Shown here: positions 12,085 through 22,640 of the stretch, piece after piece
Layout: each line of letters starts with the position of its first letter
Position numbering within the stretch: position 1 is the first letter of the stretch
Source: Larimichthys crocea
Lineage: Eukaryota; Chordata; Actinopteri; Sciaenidae
Length of the DNA: 64,000 bases
Assembly: GCF_000972845.2 (NCBI RefSeq)
Contig: NC_040017.1
Span: 27,794,061 to 27,858,060 of the forward strand
Reading direction: 5' to 3'
Notes under the pieces: model-generated
Database searches by the model: none
What the model was told of the DNA's origin: nothing
Seen by the model: the letters and a program-made list of their open reading frames with translations, nothing else
Translations under genes and position numbers: made by a program

Positions 12085-12205
12085 GTCCATGGTACCTCTG
12101 CCTCCGCAGCACGGGTGGAGCTGAGGCGGGTTGAATGAAGCCTGGTCGCTGTAACGGCACCCGCCTGTCAATCAAAGCAAAGCATCCTAATTCTGCATAA
12201 GTTTT
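12085..12205 (+). repeat. TGACGTCA-family teleost repeat, fragment
   Basis: 12107-12178 is the reverse complement of 17138-17213 at high identity. Shared landmarks are GGGTGGAGCTGA, GAAGCCTGGT or CAAGCCTGGT, and CCTGTCAATCAAAGC. The downstream TCTGCATAAGTTTTAA also fits the known repeat. It is a fragment with no coding capacity. Confidence 0.65.
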
Positions 12206-12705
12206 AATGTTTGATGCAGTTTTTTGGAGGTTGCTGTTCAGTTTTCTGTAATCCTGCTGACAGACAGGCAGGGCACAGGAAACATAAGCTTCTTAGCAGA
12301 GGTAATAAAATAACGAGCACATCCTTAATGAACTTCCATTGTGTGTTATCAGGTGAATGTGACTGTCAGCAGGAAGAAAAAACATTTTCAGCAAACAATT
12401 AAAAGTAAAAAATCGTCCTCCGGTTTCATGTGAGCCGGTTTTCAGATCCTGCTGACATGACTAATGGCTCCATTAAACACCTAACTACAACTCGCGTGGG
12501 GAGAAAAATGTGACAAGGCAAAATAAATGAATCATAATGCAAAACACTCGCGATGAACAGAGAGAGAATTAATGAAGTCTGTCTGTGACGCAGTGACGCT
12601 GAGAGGTGTCAAGTGAAGACGGGAAGAAAGGAAAAGGCCGAGCTCAGGACTTCCTCTGCTTTTCTTTAATGAGGCAACTTTTGTAACATTCACATGTATG
12701 CATCC

Positions 12706-12708
<3 letters not shown>
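12206..12708. other. No feature recognised
   Basis: AT-rich non-coding sequence. I see no gene or repeat. Confidence 0.6.

Positions 12709-12756
<48 letters not shown>
12709..12756 (+). repeat. (CA)n microsatellite abutting the inverted repeat
   Basis: A CA run of about 48 bases. The homology of the inverted repeat begins immediately after it; the right arm has no equivalent run outside its outer end. Confidence 0.95.
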
Positions 12757-12760
<4 letters not shown>

Positions 12761-12981
12761 GAGGAGGAGAGTGAAGGAGAGCAGAGGGATGGAGGTGAAA
12801 GTGATGGGGCACCGCTGTTGTGAGTGGAACAGCTGGAGTGTCCTGTGTTTAATTTAACCTCCGTTTAACCTCTTCCTCCTCCTCTGCTCACCGCGTCGCT
12901 CCTCCTGCCACGCTCTAACACTTATTTTACCCCCTGCTCCTCCTGAGTGTGTGTTTGTGTAATTATTTACTCCCTGTTACA

Positions 12982-13043
<62 letters not shown>

Positions 13044-13048
13044 CTACA
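12757..13048 (+). repeat. Left arm of large inverted repeat around an assembly gap
   Basis: This arm is the reverse complement of 13348-13595. Shared landmarks, read left to right here and in reverse complement on the right, are GAGGAGGAGAGTGAAGGAG, GTGAGTGGAACAGCTGGAGTG, TTAATTTAACCTCCGTTTAA, CTTATTTTACCCCCTGCTCC, TACTCCCTGTTACACTACA and the inner CA run. The left arm has about 30 extra bases near 12780-12812 and a few small differences. At its inner end it includes the CA run 12984-13042, and homology stops a few bases beyond it. No coding content. Confidence 0.92.
12984..13042 (+). repeat. (CA)n microsatellite at inner end of left arm
   Basis: A CA run of about 59 bases. It corresponds to the TG run 13354-13400 of the right arm. 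Confidence 0.95.
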
Positions 13049-13151
13049 TAATTATAAGTGAGAAATGACCTTTTATGAACAGATCAGTGATCTGGTTTCA
13101 CCGTGTGGATGTTCATAACAGAGATTCAGGTGTGGTCTGCTCGAGCCTAAA

Positions 13152-13161
13152 NNNNNNNNNN
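13152..13161. other. Assembly gap (10 N)
   Basis: Ten N bases within the roughly 300-base spacer of the inverted repeat. A round number of Ns usually marks a gap of unknown size. The true spacer may be much longer, and the sequences on its two sides may not be correctly oriented with respect to each other. Confidence 0.98.
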
Positions 13162-13347
13162 GGAGTGTGTGTGTGACTTTGGCGATGGCAATGGAACTGA
13201 ACTCTAAACAAACGCAGTGTGTTGGCTGGTGGTGTGACCGGGGGGCAGTTGGGCTGGATATACAGCCTTTACACAATGACTTTTATTAGCCTGCCGTTGG
13301 CCGGTGTTAATCTTGAAGGTTTGAGTGTCGTGGTGGTTGTGAGAGTG

Positions 13348-13352
13348 TGTAG

Positions 13353-13400
<48 letters not shown>

Positions 13401-13595
13401 AGTGTAACAGGGAGTAAATAATGACACAAACACACACTCAGGAGGAGCAGGGGGTAAAATAAGTGTTGGAGCGTGGCAGGAGGAGCGACACGGTGAGCAG
13501 AGGAGGAGGAAGAGGTTAAACGGAGGTTAAATTAAACACATGACACTCCAGCTGTTCCACTCACAGCGGTGCCTCCTTCACTCTCCTCCTCACAT
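13348..13595 (-). repeat. Right arm of large inverted repeat around an assembly gap
   Basis: Reverse complement of 12757-13048 with scattered differences, about 44 bases shorter. It begins with the TG run 13354-13400, followed by TAGTGTAACAGGGAGTAAAT and so on. Outer homology ends at about 13595. Confidence 0.92.
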
Positions 13596-14228
13596 CCATC
13601 CTTCCTGTTTAGTCTGTCTGATTTCCTCTGATGGGTTTAGAGTGGATGAGGCTCGCTGAAGTCACTGTGGGAATGTTTGAACCCTCTGAGACCATGTCCT
13701 GCTGTTTGGACTCCAGGCTGCTTCATGCTTCACCTCCTTCATGTGTACACATGCTGCTCTCCAGCACGCTCATGAACCATGTCATCAGAACAGGGTTGCA
13801 GTCACAGTCTCCATCAGTCCTCCACGGAAAAGAAATCAGTTAACCATATATGGTCACTTCCACAACCTTTTAACATGAAGGAGCAGAATCACGTGACTTT
13901 CTCCAGCCAATCAGTGAATGTCAGGCTACGTCACAGGTAGCATGCTATGGCCTGTAATGGGTCCTCCTCTAACACTAACATATTCTGCAATGAGCGAGAT
14001 ATTCTGAAATAAGTTCCATAAGAAATATGTCTGGTTGTAAATTTGGAATTTGCTGCCTAAAAAGTCCAAAAATAAAAGAAGTCTCTTTATAATGTCCAAG
14101 TATTTAAATGAGGGTTAACGTGTTTGTGTGTTCACAGTAATCTCTTATATAATCGTACCTCTGCTCTTCATTACAGATGTCGGGACCACTGGGACTGAAT
14201 ATATATCAGGATATATCAGGACATATGA

Positions 14229-14229
14229 C

Positions 14230-14279
<50 letters not shown>
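14229..14279 (+). repeat. (CA)n microsatellite
   Basis: A CA run of about 50 bases, preceded by two copies of GGATATATCAGGA-like sequence. Confidence 0.95.
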
Positions 14280-14281
<2 letters not shown>

Positions 14282-14461
14282 GTCTTTGGAGTACAGGCGA
14301 GTTGTGGAGGGTGGAAAGTTGACTCGTCTAAGACGGACAGCTGGCTGGAAGGACAGAGTAACCTTTTAGTGGACGGGCCTCGAGACAATCTGAGGCAAAC
14401 AAATCACATGAAGACGTCACAGCTCTGCACAGAAGTCAACCAACAGTTTGTCAGGTTTTCA

Positions 14462-14463
<2 letters not shown>

Positions 14464-14505
<42 letters not shown>
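14464..14505 (+). repeat. (CA)n microsatellite
   Basis: A CA run of about 42 bases, 185 bases after the previous one. Confidence 0.95.
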
Positions 14506-14507
<2 letters not shown>

Positions 14508-15435
14508 AGCAGAATGTACACACCACACCAACACATCAGCTTCTTGTCTCTCCACACAAACTCAGCTGACATCTGAGGACAGGCAGGCAGAGCGAGTCAG
14601 TACTGACTGATAGAAAGAAAACGATGACAAAGAGACGTGGATGGAGCCAGAATCAAACAGGAAGTGAACATTCTGCAGAAGCATGGATGAAGAACAATGA
14701 CTCATTTCTACTTTAAAAGCTCAGTTAACGTCTCTGAAATGTGGCTTCAAATAGTGAGAATGCACATGGATGTTGAGCGTCTCACTTTGCTGCTTCAAAC
14801 ACAGCTCGTGTCTCATGAACAAAGTTAACATGGCAATGATGTTCATCTTCGTTCTGAACAGCTGTAAGAATATTTCCTTTCTTCACAGTTTGACTTCATT
14901 TATTTGTTAGTTCATTCATACTTTCTTCTCCTCTCACTTGTCAGCAGCAGTGTGATATGTGTTATAAAGTTGTCAAAGATGTTTATTGTGTTTTGGAGTG
15001 AGCATGCTAACATTAAACAATACTTCAATATTGTACATCTGAAGTTCCTGCACAAAGAATATTTCAGAAATATCTTCAAAAAACTTTTAATGAAGTCTGA
15101 AGTCTTTTCCATTATTGGTGGAACAAACGAGCAGCCTTCTGTCCGTCACATTATTCCTTTAATGACCAAAAACAACCTCAAGAGCGGGCAGAAATTTTCT
15201 CGCAGCTTTGAAATTTCCCGTCCACTTCGTCTCGTCATAATTGGTGAAAAATTCCTTGGATGGAAACCAAGTGACAGACAGACAGACAGAGGGGAGAGTG
15301 TCAGAAAGACGAGCAGAGATAAGAAACTGGGAGAATTTGAAGCATCACAGTTTTGGGCCGGCTAATTAAATTCCCAGTAGTGCAGCACATTTGCTGGAGG
15401 CCGTGTAAACACTGTCCTCGCCTCTGCAGCATGGA

Positions 15436-15508
15436 GGAAGGAAGGAAGGAAGGAAGGAAGGAAGGAAGGAAGGAAGGAAGGAAGGAAGGAAGGAAGGAAG
15501 GAAGGAAG
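15436..15508 (+). repeat. (GGAA)n tetranucleotide microsatellite
   Basis: About 18 uninterrupted GGAA units (73 bases). The flank to about 15660 stays purine-rich (GGAAGGAGGGAGGG and AAAGGAAAGGAAGG). GGAA is the core ETS-factor site, so such arrays can bind ETS proteins; whether this one does is unknown. Confidence 0.95.
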
Positions 15509-16229
15509 CAAGCTGAGGACAACACAGAGGGAAGGAAGGAGGGAGGGTGATAAGAAGATAGAAAAGGAGATGGAAACATGATGAAGGAGAGAGACAAAAA
15601 ATACAAAATAACACAAAAGAGAAAGGAAAGGAAGGAGATCAGACTAGAAAAGGCAGAAAAGTCAAAGATCAAAAGAGGTGTAGAAAACACTCCTTCACTC
15701 TCATTCACTCCATATGTCGCTCGACCACAGCTGTGTCTTTCTCTCTCTCAAAGAAACCGAAAAAACCTTCTCAGTGTCTGACAGACGGACAGACGGACGT
15801 GGAAGCTGGATGCATGAAGCCTCGGTTTCAGTTTTAGACTGACTATATTAAACTGTGTTTTCACAGCTGGATTTTGTCCGAGAGTGCCCAGAAATATAAA
15901 TTCACTCGCACATTTTCTTAAATGTACATCTAATATAAAAGGTTAGGTTTGAGTTTTTACAGCTCTTCAATAGTCAGAGAATGCAGAATCAACCCATCGA
16001 TTAACTTTAGATTTTGGTTTCATCTCAAACTGAGACACAAAAGGACTGAAGACAGTCCCGTCTGTCGGAGAGCCTGGAGACGTGTTGATCAAATAAGAAG
16101 CAGCACTGCTGTCCAACCACTAATCAGAGCAAACCTTTCTGCAACGTCGGACCAACCAAACCAAAACAAACTTAATTGCTTTCTGGCTCTGAATCATGAA
16201 TATAAATTGAGTTTCTGAGACCGCCCGGC
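15509..16229. other. No feature recognised
   Basis: Purine-rich at first, then ordinary AT-rich non-coding sequence. No gene or repeat family recognised. Confidence 0.55.
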
Positions 16230-16350
16230 CTTATCAATGCTTTGGTCACATCATCATCAACTACAGCAATGCAACCCTGACTGGCATCACCAACAAACTC
16301 ATTCACCAACTTCCACTCCACCAGCTCACCGTATCATGACTTAATAACCT
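16230..16350 (+). mobile_element. Possible L2-like LINE remnant
   Basis: One plus-strand frame around 16247-16340 reads 'HIIINYSNATLTGITNKLIHQL'. This resembles the segment 'S..DYCN.LL.GI.NK.I.RLQ' that lies downstream of the reverse-transcriptase core in L2-type LINEs. It is short and hits a stop soon after. The resemblance is modest and rests on recognition only. Confidence 0.35.
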
Positions 16351-17103
16351 TCATACCTCCTCTGTGTCCCTCAGACCTCCTTCAGACTCCATCCCCATCA
16401 GCAGCTGGTCTGCTGGCACCACCACCTGATGGTTGGGTTTGTTCCACCAGTGACAGTTAATGGTAACGTTAATGTTAACTAGTATTACCATCATAACCTC
16501 ACATCAACTCATCATACCTCTTAATAATTCATCAATTAACTTTCAGACGAACGATGTTTGAAGTGTTTGAGTGCGCTTCTCTCTGAAATCATCACCTCCA
16601 CCGGATGTGATCGCCTTGAGTTGCGGTTTTGCGGTCGTGGTCATGATTCCATTTTTCCTGCTTCAGAACAAATCTGAAAAGTCTGAATGTGAACTTCTGC
16701 TTCCTAACCTCTCCTTGCATTGGAGAGTGATGGTGTAAAGGAGGAGGAGATGAGTTGCACAGTAACAAAGGAAGACTGACGGAGGCTCTGGTTGGAGCAG
16801 GTGTGGCTTTTCTCTCATCAGAGCGTCGGCGTACGACGAGAAGAGACTGAACTAACAAATGAACAAAGTGGTGCAGAAACACAGGCGGCGTGGAGCCTCT
16901 CACCCCTGCTGGGACAGCTGGCATCCCTCCATCTGCACCTCTACTCCATCACTCGGTTCAATGGTTACACCTCAATGTCTCAGCTACACCGCCATCATCA
17001 CCTCCACCTCCCTCTCAGTACATCATCAGGAGCACTTAGACCTCGATTATGTCAGTGAAGATGATTTAAATCCTCTGAGGTTCTTCAATCTGGGAAGGTA
17101 ACA
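16351..17103. other. No feature recognised
   Basis: Non-coding, with simple TCATCACCTCC-like composition in places. No gene or repeat that I can name. Confidence 0.55.
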
Positions 17104-17310
17104 GCTCCACCTTTCAGAATTCAGAGCATGCCAGCTTTGATTGACAGGTGGGTGTAGTCACAGGTTTCAGAACCAGGCTTGATTCAGCCCACATCAGCTC
17201 CACCCATGCAGCACGTCTGACCGCAGAGATGGTGGCGACCAGAGCTGCCAAACTGAGCTTCACAACTCCTCACACTCTTCAGGAAGCTGCGTGACGTCAC
17301 AGAGGCTTTG
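17104..17310 (-). repeat. TGACGTCA-family teleost repeat, fragment
   Basis: 17138-17213 is the reverse complement of 12107-12178. Further landmarks are the AGAGATGGTGGCGACCAGAG region near 17225 and GTGACGTCACAGAGG near 17292. It shares CAAGCCTGGTT (as reverse complement) with 25731-25741. Confidence 0.65.
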
Positions 17311-17417
17311 CTCGTGTTTCATGCAGCAAAGCTGTCAGTAAACTGGACGTCTTATTAAAATTATAATTTGTGTGAAACTTCAGAAGGTTCCTATATGCAG
17401 TCCACATATAGCTCAAA

Positions 17418-17444
17418 GTGTGTGTGTGTGTGTGTGTGTGTGTG
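17418..17444 (+). repeat. (TG)n microsatellite
   Basis: A short TG run of about 27 bases. Confidence 0.9.
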
Positions 17445-17577
17445 ATCTGTACGCTCACAGCTGGAACACTGAAACACACAAGGACAAATGAGGACACATC
17501 CATGTGCACATGTGAGCACATCTGAGAGAGCATGATGATAATGAAAGGCAAAGATATGAAGAAAAACTCACATATAG

Positions 17578-17660
17578 ACACACGCACACACTGACACACA
17601 CTGACACACACTGACACACACACACACACTGACACACACTGACACACACTGACACACACA
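17578..17660 (+). repeat. (CACACACTGA)n minisatellite
   Basis: About seven units of a 10-base motif CACACACTGA, in two groups separated by a pure CA stretch. It appears to be a higher-order form derived from a CA microsatellite. Confidence 0.9.
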
Positions 17661-17750
17661 CAGATATTTTTATGCATACATAAAAATTCCACGCTTGGGA
17701 ATTTGTGGTTGTCCTGCAGCTCAAAGAGCACTTGAAGTTTCATTTCATAC

Positions 17751-17808
17751 TACACACACAGACACACACACAGACACACACACAGACACACAGACACACA
17801 CACACACA
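17751..17808 (+). repeat. (CACACACAGA)n minisatellite
   Basis: CA repeats punctuated by CAGA every 8-10 bases. A similar short tract lies at 17919-17957. All three arrays lie within 400 bases. Confidence 0.88.
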
Positions 17809-17918
17809 TGAAAGGCAGCCGGGGAATACACAGTCATTTCTGAACACATGTGTACTCCCAGCACACATATGTAGAAATAGCTGAATGCACGCAATCTGCC
17901 TAGTATGTAAACATGTAC

Positions 17919-17957
17919 ACACACACAGACACACACAGACACATACACACACACACT
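17919..17957 (+). repeat. CA/CAGA microsatellite
   Basis: An imperfect CA run with CAGACA interruptions. Confidence 0.85.
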
Positions 17958-18069
17958 CAGTGTGGCCTCCTGAGATAAGCCCACATGAGGTTTTGGTGGT
18001 TTTCATCCACTTGTTCAGTCCAGGAGGAAAAATTCAGCAGTAAATATTCACCTCTGTTGTTTTTTTTAG

Positions 18070-18073
<4 letters not shown>

Positions 18074-18106
<33 letters not shown>
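18074..18106 (+). repeat. (TG)n microsatellite
   Basis: A TG run of about 33 bases. Confidence 0.93.
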
Positions 18107-18107
<1 letters not shown>

Positions 18108-18164
18108 GATGTCAAATCAATGAAGCGCCTAAGTTCTAACAGCAGAAACATTTTGTTGGAAAGT

Positions 18165-18475
18165 AAATGGACTGTACTTTCTAGTCTTCCAACCACTCAA
18201 AGCGCTCTACACTACATATCTCATTCACCCCGTTCACACACATTCATACACTGATGGCATTGGCTACTATCAAGGTGCCAACTGCTCATCAGTTTGAGGA
18301 TCTAACCGTTCATACATGTTCACACACCGATGGCACAGCCTTCAGGAGCAATTTGGGGTTCAGTATCTTGCCCAAGGACACTTCGACATGCAGACCTGGA
18401 GGAGCCGGGGATCGAACGCCGATCATCTGATTAGTGGACGACCCGCTCTGCCTCTGAGCCACAGCCGCCCCGTGT
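18165..18475 (-). mobile_element. tRNA-derived SINE-like repeat
   Basis: Read on the minus strand from 18475 the element starts with a tRNA-like head. An A-box match TGGCTCAGAGG lies at 18461-18451 and a B-box match GCGTTCGATCC at 18419-18409, at the spacing normal for an internal RNA polymerase III promoter. The body continues with CATGTCGAAGTGTCCTTGGG and ends near 18165 with a GAGTGGTTGGAAGACTAG-type tail. I recognise it as an abundant fish repeat. A shorter, internally deleted relative lies at 40475-40560. No protein is encoded; it would have depended on a LINE for movement. Confidence 0.65.
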
Positions 18476-18739
18476 TCCCTCAGTAAAAAACCAAGATCAG
18501 TCTTCATCCAGGTTGTGATGTGTGCATTTCTAACGCGGTTTTACACGTTTGGTTTCTGGTTATTTGTGCATGAACAAATCTCTGTTCACCTTTGTAAATC
18601 TACTCTCTCCGTCTGTAAAGAAACGTTGGTCTCTCAGCTTATCCCAACAGAAATGTGGCAGTGGATGTCGGTGTAGTTTAGTTACAGGCGTAACATCTTA
18701 AACTGAGTTGACACCAAGCATCAACCTCTGTGGCTGTGA
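18476..18739. other. No feature recognised
   Basis: Short non-coding interval between two repeats. Confidence 0.5.
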
Positions 18740-18885
18740 AGTGAAGCACTGCAGTTCCTCTAACGTCCACTTGAGGCTGGCTCCAGAGGTGAGTCAGTCT
18801 CCATAAGTCCCCATGTTCAAATGTCCAGAGCAGAAATAAACATGTAGGACTGACGTCACGGATACGACTTCCATGTTTTAAACGT
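18740..18885 (-). repeat. TGACGTCA-family teleost repeat, fragment
   Basis: It contains CTTGAGGCTGGCTCCAGAGG, then AGTCAGTCTCCATAAGT (the reverse complement of ACTTATGGAGACTGACT at 25791-25807) and GACTGACGTCACGGATACGAC. Its left part shares the 22 bases from CTGCAGTTCC to CGTCCAC with 22616-22637. Confidence 0.65.
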
Positions 18886-18940
18886 GGCTGAAGTTTGGAT
18901 TCCTCAGCTTCTACATGTTCATGTGCAGAAACCAAAACAC

Positions 18941-18942
<2 letters not shown>

Positions 18943-18985
<43 letters not shown>
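18943..18985 (+). repeat. (TG)n microsatellite
   Basis: A TG run of about 43 bases. Confidence 0.95.
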
Positions 18986-18987
<2 letters not shown>

Positions 18988-19126
18988 CACATGATGGAAG
19001 AGACACTTCTACACACTACATCATGGAGCAGCATCAGACAAACACACTGTGCAGAGATCTCAGCTCATTTTTACACATACTGTAGCTCTGCAGGATCAGA
19101 TGTATTATCGGGGTGTTACATGCAAA

Positions 19127-19160
19127 ACACACACACACCCACACACACACACACACACAC
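19127..19160 (+). repeat. (CA)n microsatellite
   Basis: A CA run of about 34 bases with one CC interruption; a second short CA run lies near 19177-19190. Confidence 0.9.
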
Positions 19161-19360
19161 TTGTGAATTCACAGCTCACACACACACACTGTTATTTTTA
19201 ACTCTGACTTGAGGAAAAAACGTATAAATTACTAATTTAAGAACTCTTTAAAAAAGTTGTTACGCGCTTTAATTTTGTATTTAGACTGAAGCTTAAAAAC
19301 ACATGCTAATTATTCACAGAGATTAGGTGGGATTTAAAGTATGAAGTTCATAATTGTGGT

Positions 19361-19362
<2 letters not shown>

Positions 19363-19403
<41 letters not shown>
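19363..19403 (+). repeat. (CA)n microsatellite
   Basis: A CA run of about 41 bases. Confidence 0.95.
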
Positions 19404-19406
<3 letters not shown>

Positions 19407-20315
19407 GCGTGTACATCTCCTCGGGGGGTTTGCCGCCCTCGCTCAGAAACATGATGTGGTTTTATTTGTGTTTGAGTCCACAGAGACGACTTCCCACAGG
19501 AGACACGTCCACACGTTTCCACTGCGTCCTCTCAAAGAATGTGCTGATGCTCTGATATTCAAATGGAGCTCATTATATTTCTCACTCTTCGCTCTTTGTT
19601 GATTTTTCCCTCCTTTCCATTTCCCATTCCTTTTCATTGCGTAACGTGTTTTCACCACGTGCCTTCAGCTCGCTCCTCTTCTGCTTCCAGACTTTGTAAA
19701 CCAACAAACAACAGGCGAGTGTTGTCTTTGATCGAGCTTATTTCGAGAAGTGTGAAGTGAAGCTCTTATCTCTGAGTGACTGCAGCCTGCAGCCGTCTGA
19801 CAGCAGACTAAGACAATTCCACTTAAACCACCTTAAATGAGCTTAAGGCCAGTTCATCTCAGATTTGTTTGCTTCCATAAATGACCATTGTATCCACAGG
19901 TGAAGGCTCCTTTGTGTTCTTCCACATCAATTCAAGTTTTCTAAAGTTTTAGAACGTTTAACAAAAGTCATCCAGGGAGCCGTGGAGAGGATTATTTTGA
20001 ACATTGTGTGTTTCTGTTGCTGTGGGAACAAACATGCAAATCAGCCGAGAGGAGTTTTTCCTGAGTATAATAGAGCCTGAGTTTCCACCTGCTCACACAC
20101 TGCAAGCTGTTCTGGATAAGAGAGCAAGATAAATAAATGGAACAAAGCAAAACAAAGACAAACTACTGAAGTCTGCTCACCGTCAATATTTCTCTGCATT
20201 TCCCTGAAAGAATATTCACACATAACGCTTGAATGTGACCTATCTGTGCTTTGCAGTGCATCAGAAGTCTCTCCTCTGTGTGATTACAGCATCGTTTAAA
20301 TCATTCTCACAGCAG
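19404..20315. other. No feature recognised
   Basis: Non-coding, AT-rich. No gene or repeat recognised. Confidence 0.6.
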
Positions 20316-20395
20316 GGGTGGGAAGTAATGGATTACAAGTCATGCACATGAGTAAAAAAGTACTTCTACTCTTTACTTAAGTATATTTCTGTGTG
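20314..20395 (+). mobile_element. Possible hAT-type MITE end
   Basis: CAGGGGTGGGAAGTAATGG at 20314, followed by AGTAAAAAAGTACTTCTACTC and TTTACTTAAGTA, matches the composition of the complete hAT MITE at 30173-30545 and starts with the CAGGG typical of hAT ends. No matching right end or target-site duplication is visible, so this is a truncated piece. Confidence 0.4.
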
Positions 20396-22097
20396 ATGTG
20401 ATGATGACAGAGCAGAGCCCAGAACTGAACAACCAATTCTCAACTCAATCCAACACACTGCTGGGAGAAGTACTGAGAACCTTTCTTTGCTATGAACCCA
20501 TTCCATTCTAATAACTCATGAAATGAATCACCTCCACCATAAGTTTTATTTGTGATATATACAGTATACTGTTCGGTTCAGTAAATCTGCAACCAGAAAG
20601 TTGCAGATTGTTACAGCCGCAGTTCTCTAGAACAAAAAGTTGCAGATGAACAGCACAACCATGTTGGAGAGGTGGCACCAGCTTACGGGACGATCTGTCT
20701 GACTGGACAACACAAGTTAGAATGACTGTTAACACCAGAGGTGGGTGGACATGTGACACAGGCCTGGCAAAGCTGCCACCATGCCTGACATGAGTCCTCC
20801 TCTGAGGAGACCACCTGGAATCAGGCAACAAACTCTAACAATGTCCGACCAAGCTCACAGAAAACTAGGCAGTGCTGATCAAACATACATCAAGATTCTG
20901 TCTTCAACTTGAACTTGAACCACAGCGGTTAGATTGTTCAGTATCCTGATGCGTCCTGAGCAATAGACACTGTTAGGTGTGTAGGAGCTTCATCAATGTG
21001 AATTCTACTAAAATCAAAAAGGGAAATTCTCCTGTGCATGATATTTGTTTTACAGACACAGACTCAGTGAGCAGAACCTGCACAGCTCTTGTTGGCAAAT
21101 TCCCACTCTGACCTCAGCCGAGCACAGACCGGATTTGTAAACCTAATAAATTGAAATTTGAGACCCCTGGGTACACTGCAGCAAAGCGCGGCTGATTTAT
21201 TGCCATATTTATGGGTTATGAAAGCATAATTTCAAATAGAATTCACTCAGCGCCTGTATTAAACCTGCTGCTACCACTCTGAAGACAGAGCTTGGACACG
21301 TGGGTGCAAAACAATCCTTTCTGGCTCGCTACACACTGACCGCCTTCAGACACCTGAGACTGGATTTAAAGGTTTGTCTGATGTTGAGTCTCAGAACAGA
21401 AAAGTTCTGAAGCTCTAAAACATACGTGGACATGTCAAAGAGGATTCAGCGTTTTGGGACTAAAAGTCAGAACATCTCAGCTGCTCGAAAGTTTCATCAC
21501 TGAGACACACAGTAGTCTTTAAACACAGCTCATGTCTGTTGCTTGCGACCGACAGAAGATCCAAACAGAAGCTCTGACTGTTATTCTGGCAGAAAAAGAC
21601 AGTTTGGAACAGATGGACAAAGGAGGATTTCACAGGAGGAGTTTGAAGAGTCTTGGGATGTTTTCATCGTCTCCGTAGACTCACTATTTGAATCCAAGCT
21701 GCCGTGCAGTAGAATCATAAAACTGGACTTGAAATGTACCCGAGCATGAATTAAAACAGTTGCTGCAGCAGCACACGCGGCTAATAACGTATCAGACTTG
21801 ACTAGGAAAAGCCAAGTTATTCATCACTTCCTTTATCTTTATTATCCGGCGTCATACATCAGGAGGGCTTGTTGTCCAGTTTATTATCGCTTACCCAGAC
21901 ATGTTAAAGCAATTATTCATCCGGGAGGTCCAGGCCGGTGAGCGGACACATTTGTTATGTGCTCTCAGACAACGTTAATAGATCATACAGAACATAAAGA
22001 AGTCAGACAAACCACCACACACCAACTCTTTCTCTGTTTGTGTGCTTCTCTAAATAAGTTTCAACATCACAGTCTGAAAATACTGAACACAAAGGGA
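20396..22097. other. No feature recognised
   Basis: Non-coding. A 107-codon minus-strand frame at 20508-20831 has no recognisable features. Confidence 0.55.
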
Positions 22098-22135
22098 TGT
22101 GTGTGTGTGTGTGTGTGTGTGTGTGAGTGTGTGTG
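22098..22135 (+). repeat. (TG)n microsatellite
   Basis: A TG run of about 38 bases with one GAG interruption. Confidence 0.93.
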
Positions 22136-22589
22136 GCATGTTAAGCCCTCTCTGTTATTTAGAGAACACAGTATATTCAGTGTAAGCTCTACCCTTGCCA
22201 CAGGCTAGACACACAAATGCACAAACACAGGAAACACACACACGTGGGCTCGGCTGTGATTGTCTTAAAAACTCTGACTGCTTTCCCTGTTTGCTCCTCT
22301 CCATCCGTCACCTCTCAGGAGGTTTAGCGGCTTGCTCAAGGACACTTCAGGAGGAGTCGCCCGTGGCAGCACCGAGTTCAGCTGAACCAGAACGCCGGCT
22401 GACGTTTTCTTCACTCCAGAAGTCGAAAGTCACAAATCCACAGCGAGCAGATTTGTGACTTTAGTCCAAGTCATGTGATGCACGTCCAGCAGCAGAGCTG
22501 GTTTGAGCTGAGGAGTCTGAGCGGATTACAGCCAGCGTCCCTCTGAATGTTAATGTGCAAAAACAAAGGTCACACACACTTTTAACGTA

Positions 22590-22640
22590 TGTTGATGCAG
22601 CTTCTACCAAGTGAACTGCAGTTCCTCTAACGTCCACTCT
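22590..22640 (+). repeat. TGACGTCA-family repeat, short fragment
   Basis: It shares a 22-base identical segment (22616-22637) with 18752-18773, which lies at the start of the family member at 18740-18885. Confidence 0.55.

Larger units (their letters stand above)
13596..15435. other. Non-coding stretch with two CA microsatellites
   Basis: Apart from the CA tracts at 14229-14279 and 14464-14505, I see nothing nameable. A 153-codon plus-strand open frame at 14904-15365 is AT-rich, has no recognisable domain and is treated as chance. Confidence 0.6.

Noticed and set aside
13073..13276. Minus-strand frame crossing the N gap
   Set aside because: Includes undefined residues and cannot be a real continuous frame.
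14904..15365. 153-codon open frame on the plus strand, among the longest in the window
   Set aside because: AT-rich composition, no domain, no signal of splice sites or homology that I recognise, and it sits between microsatellites. Length is within chance expectation for 64 kb on six frames.
15301..15708. 'LPSFLPSF' repetitive 135-codon frame
   Set aside because: Read-through of the GGAA array on the complementary strand.
17578..17660. Regular short repeats considered as a CRISPR array
   Set aside because: No spacers: unit is a 10-base CA-derived tandem repeat in a vertebrate genome.
18409..18461. A and B boxes considered as a functional tRNA gene
   Set aside because: No acceptor or anticodon stem pairing comparable to a tRNA, and the sequence continues into a repeat body; it is a SINE head.
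18310..18507. 65-codon minus-strand frame with a plausible-looking protein
   Set aside because: Lies entirely inside the tRNA-derived SINE-like repeat.
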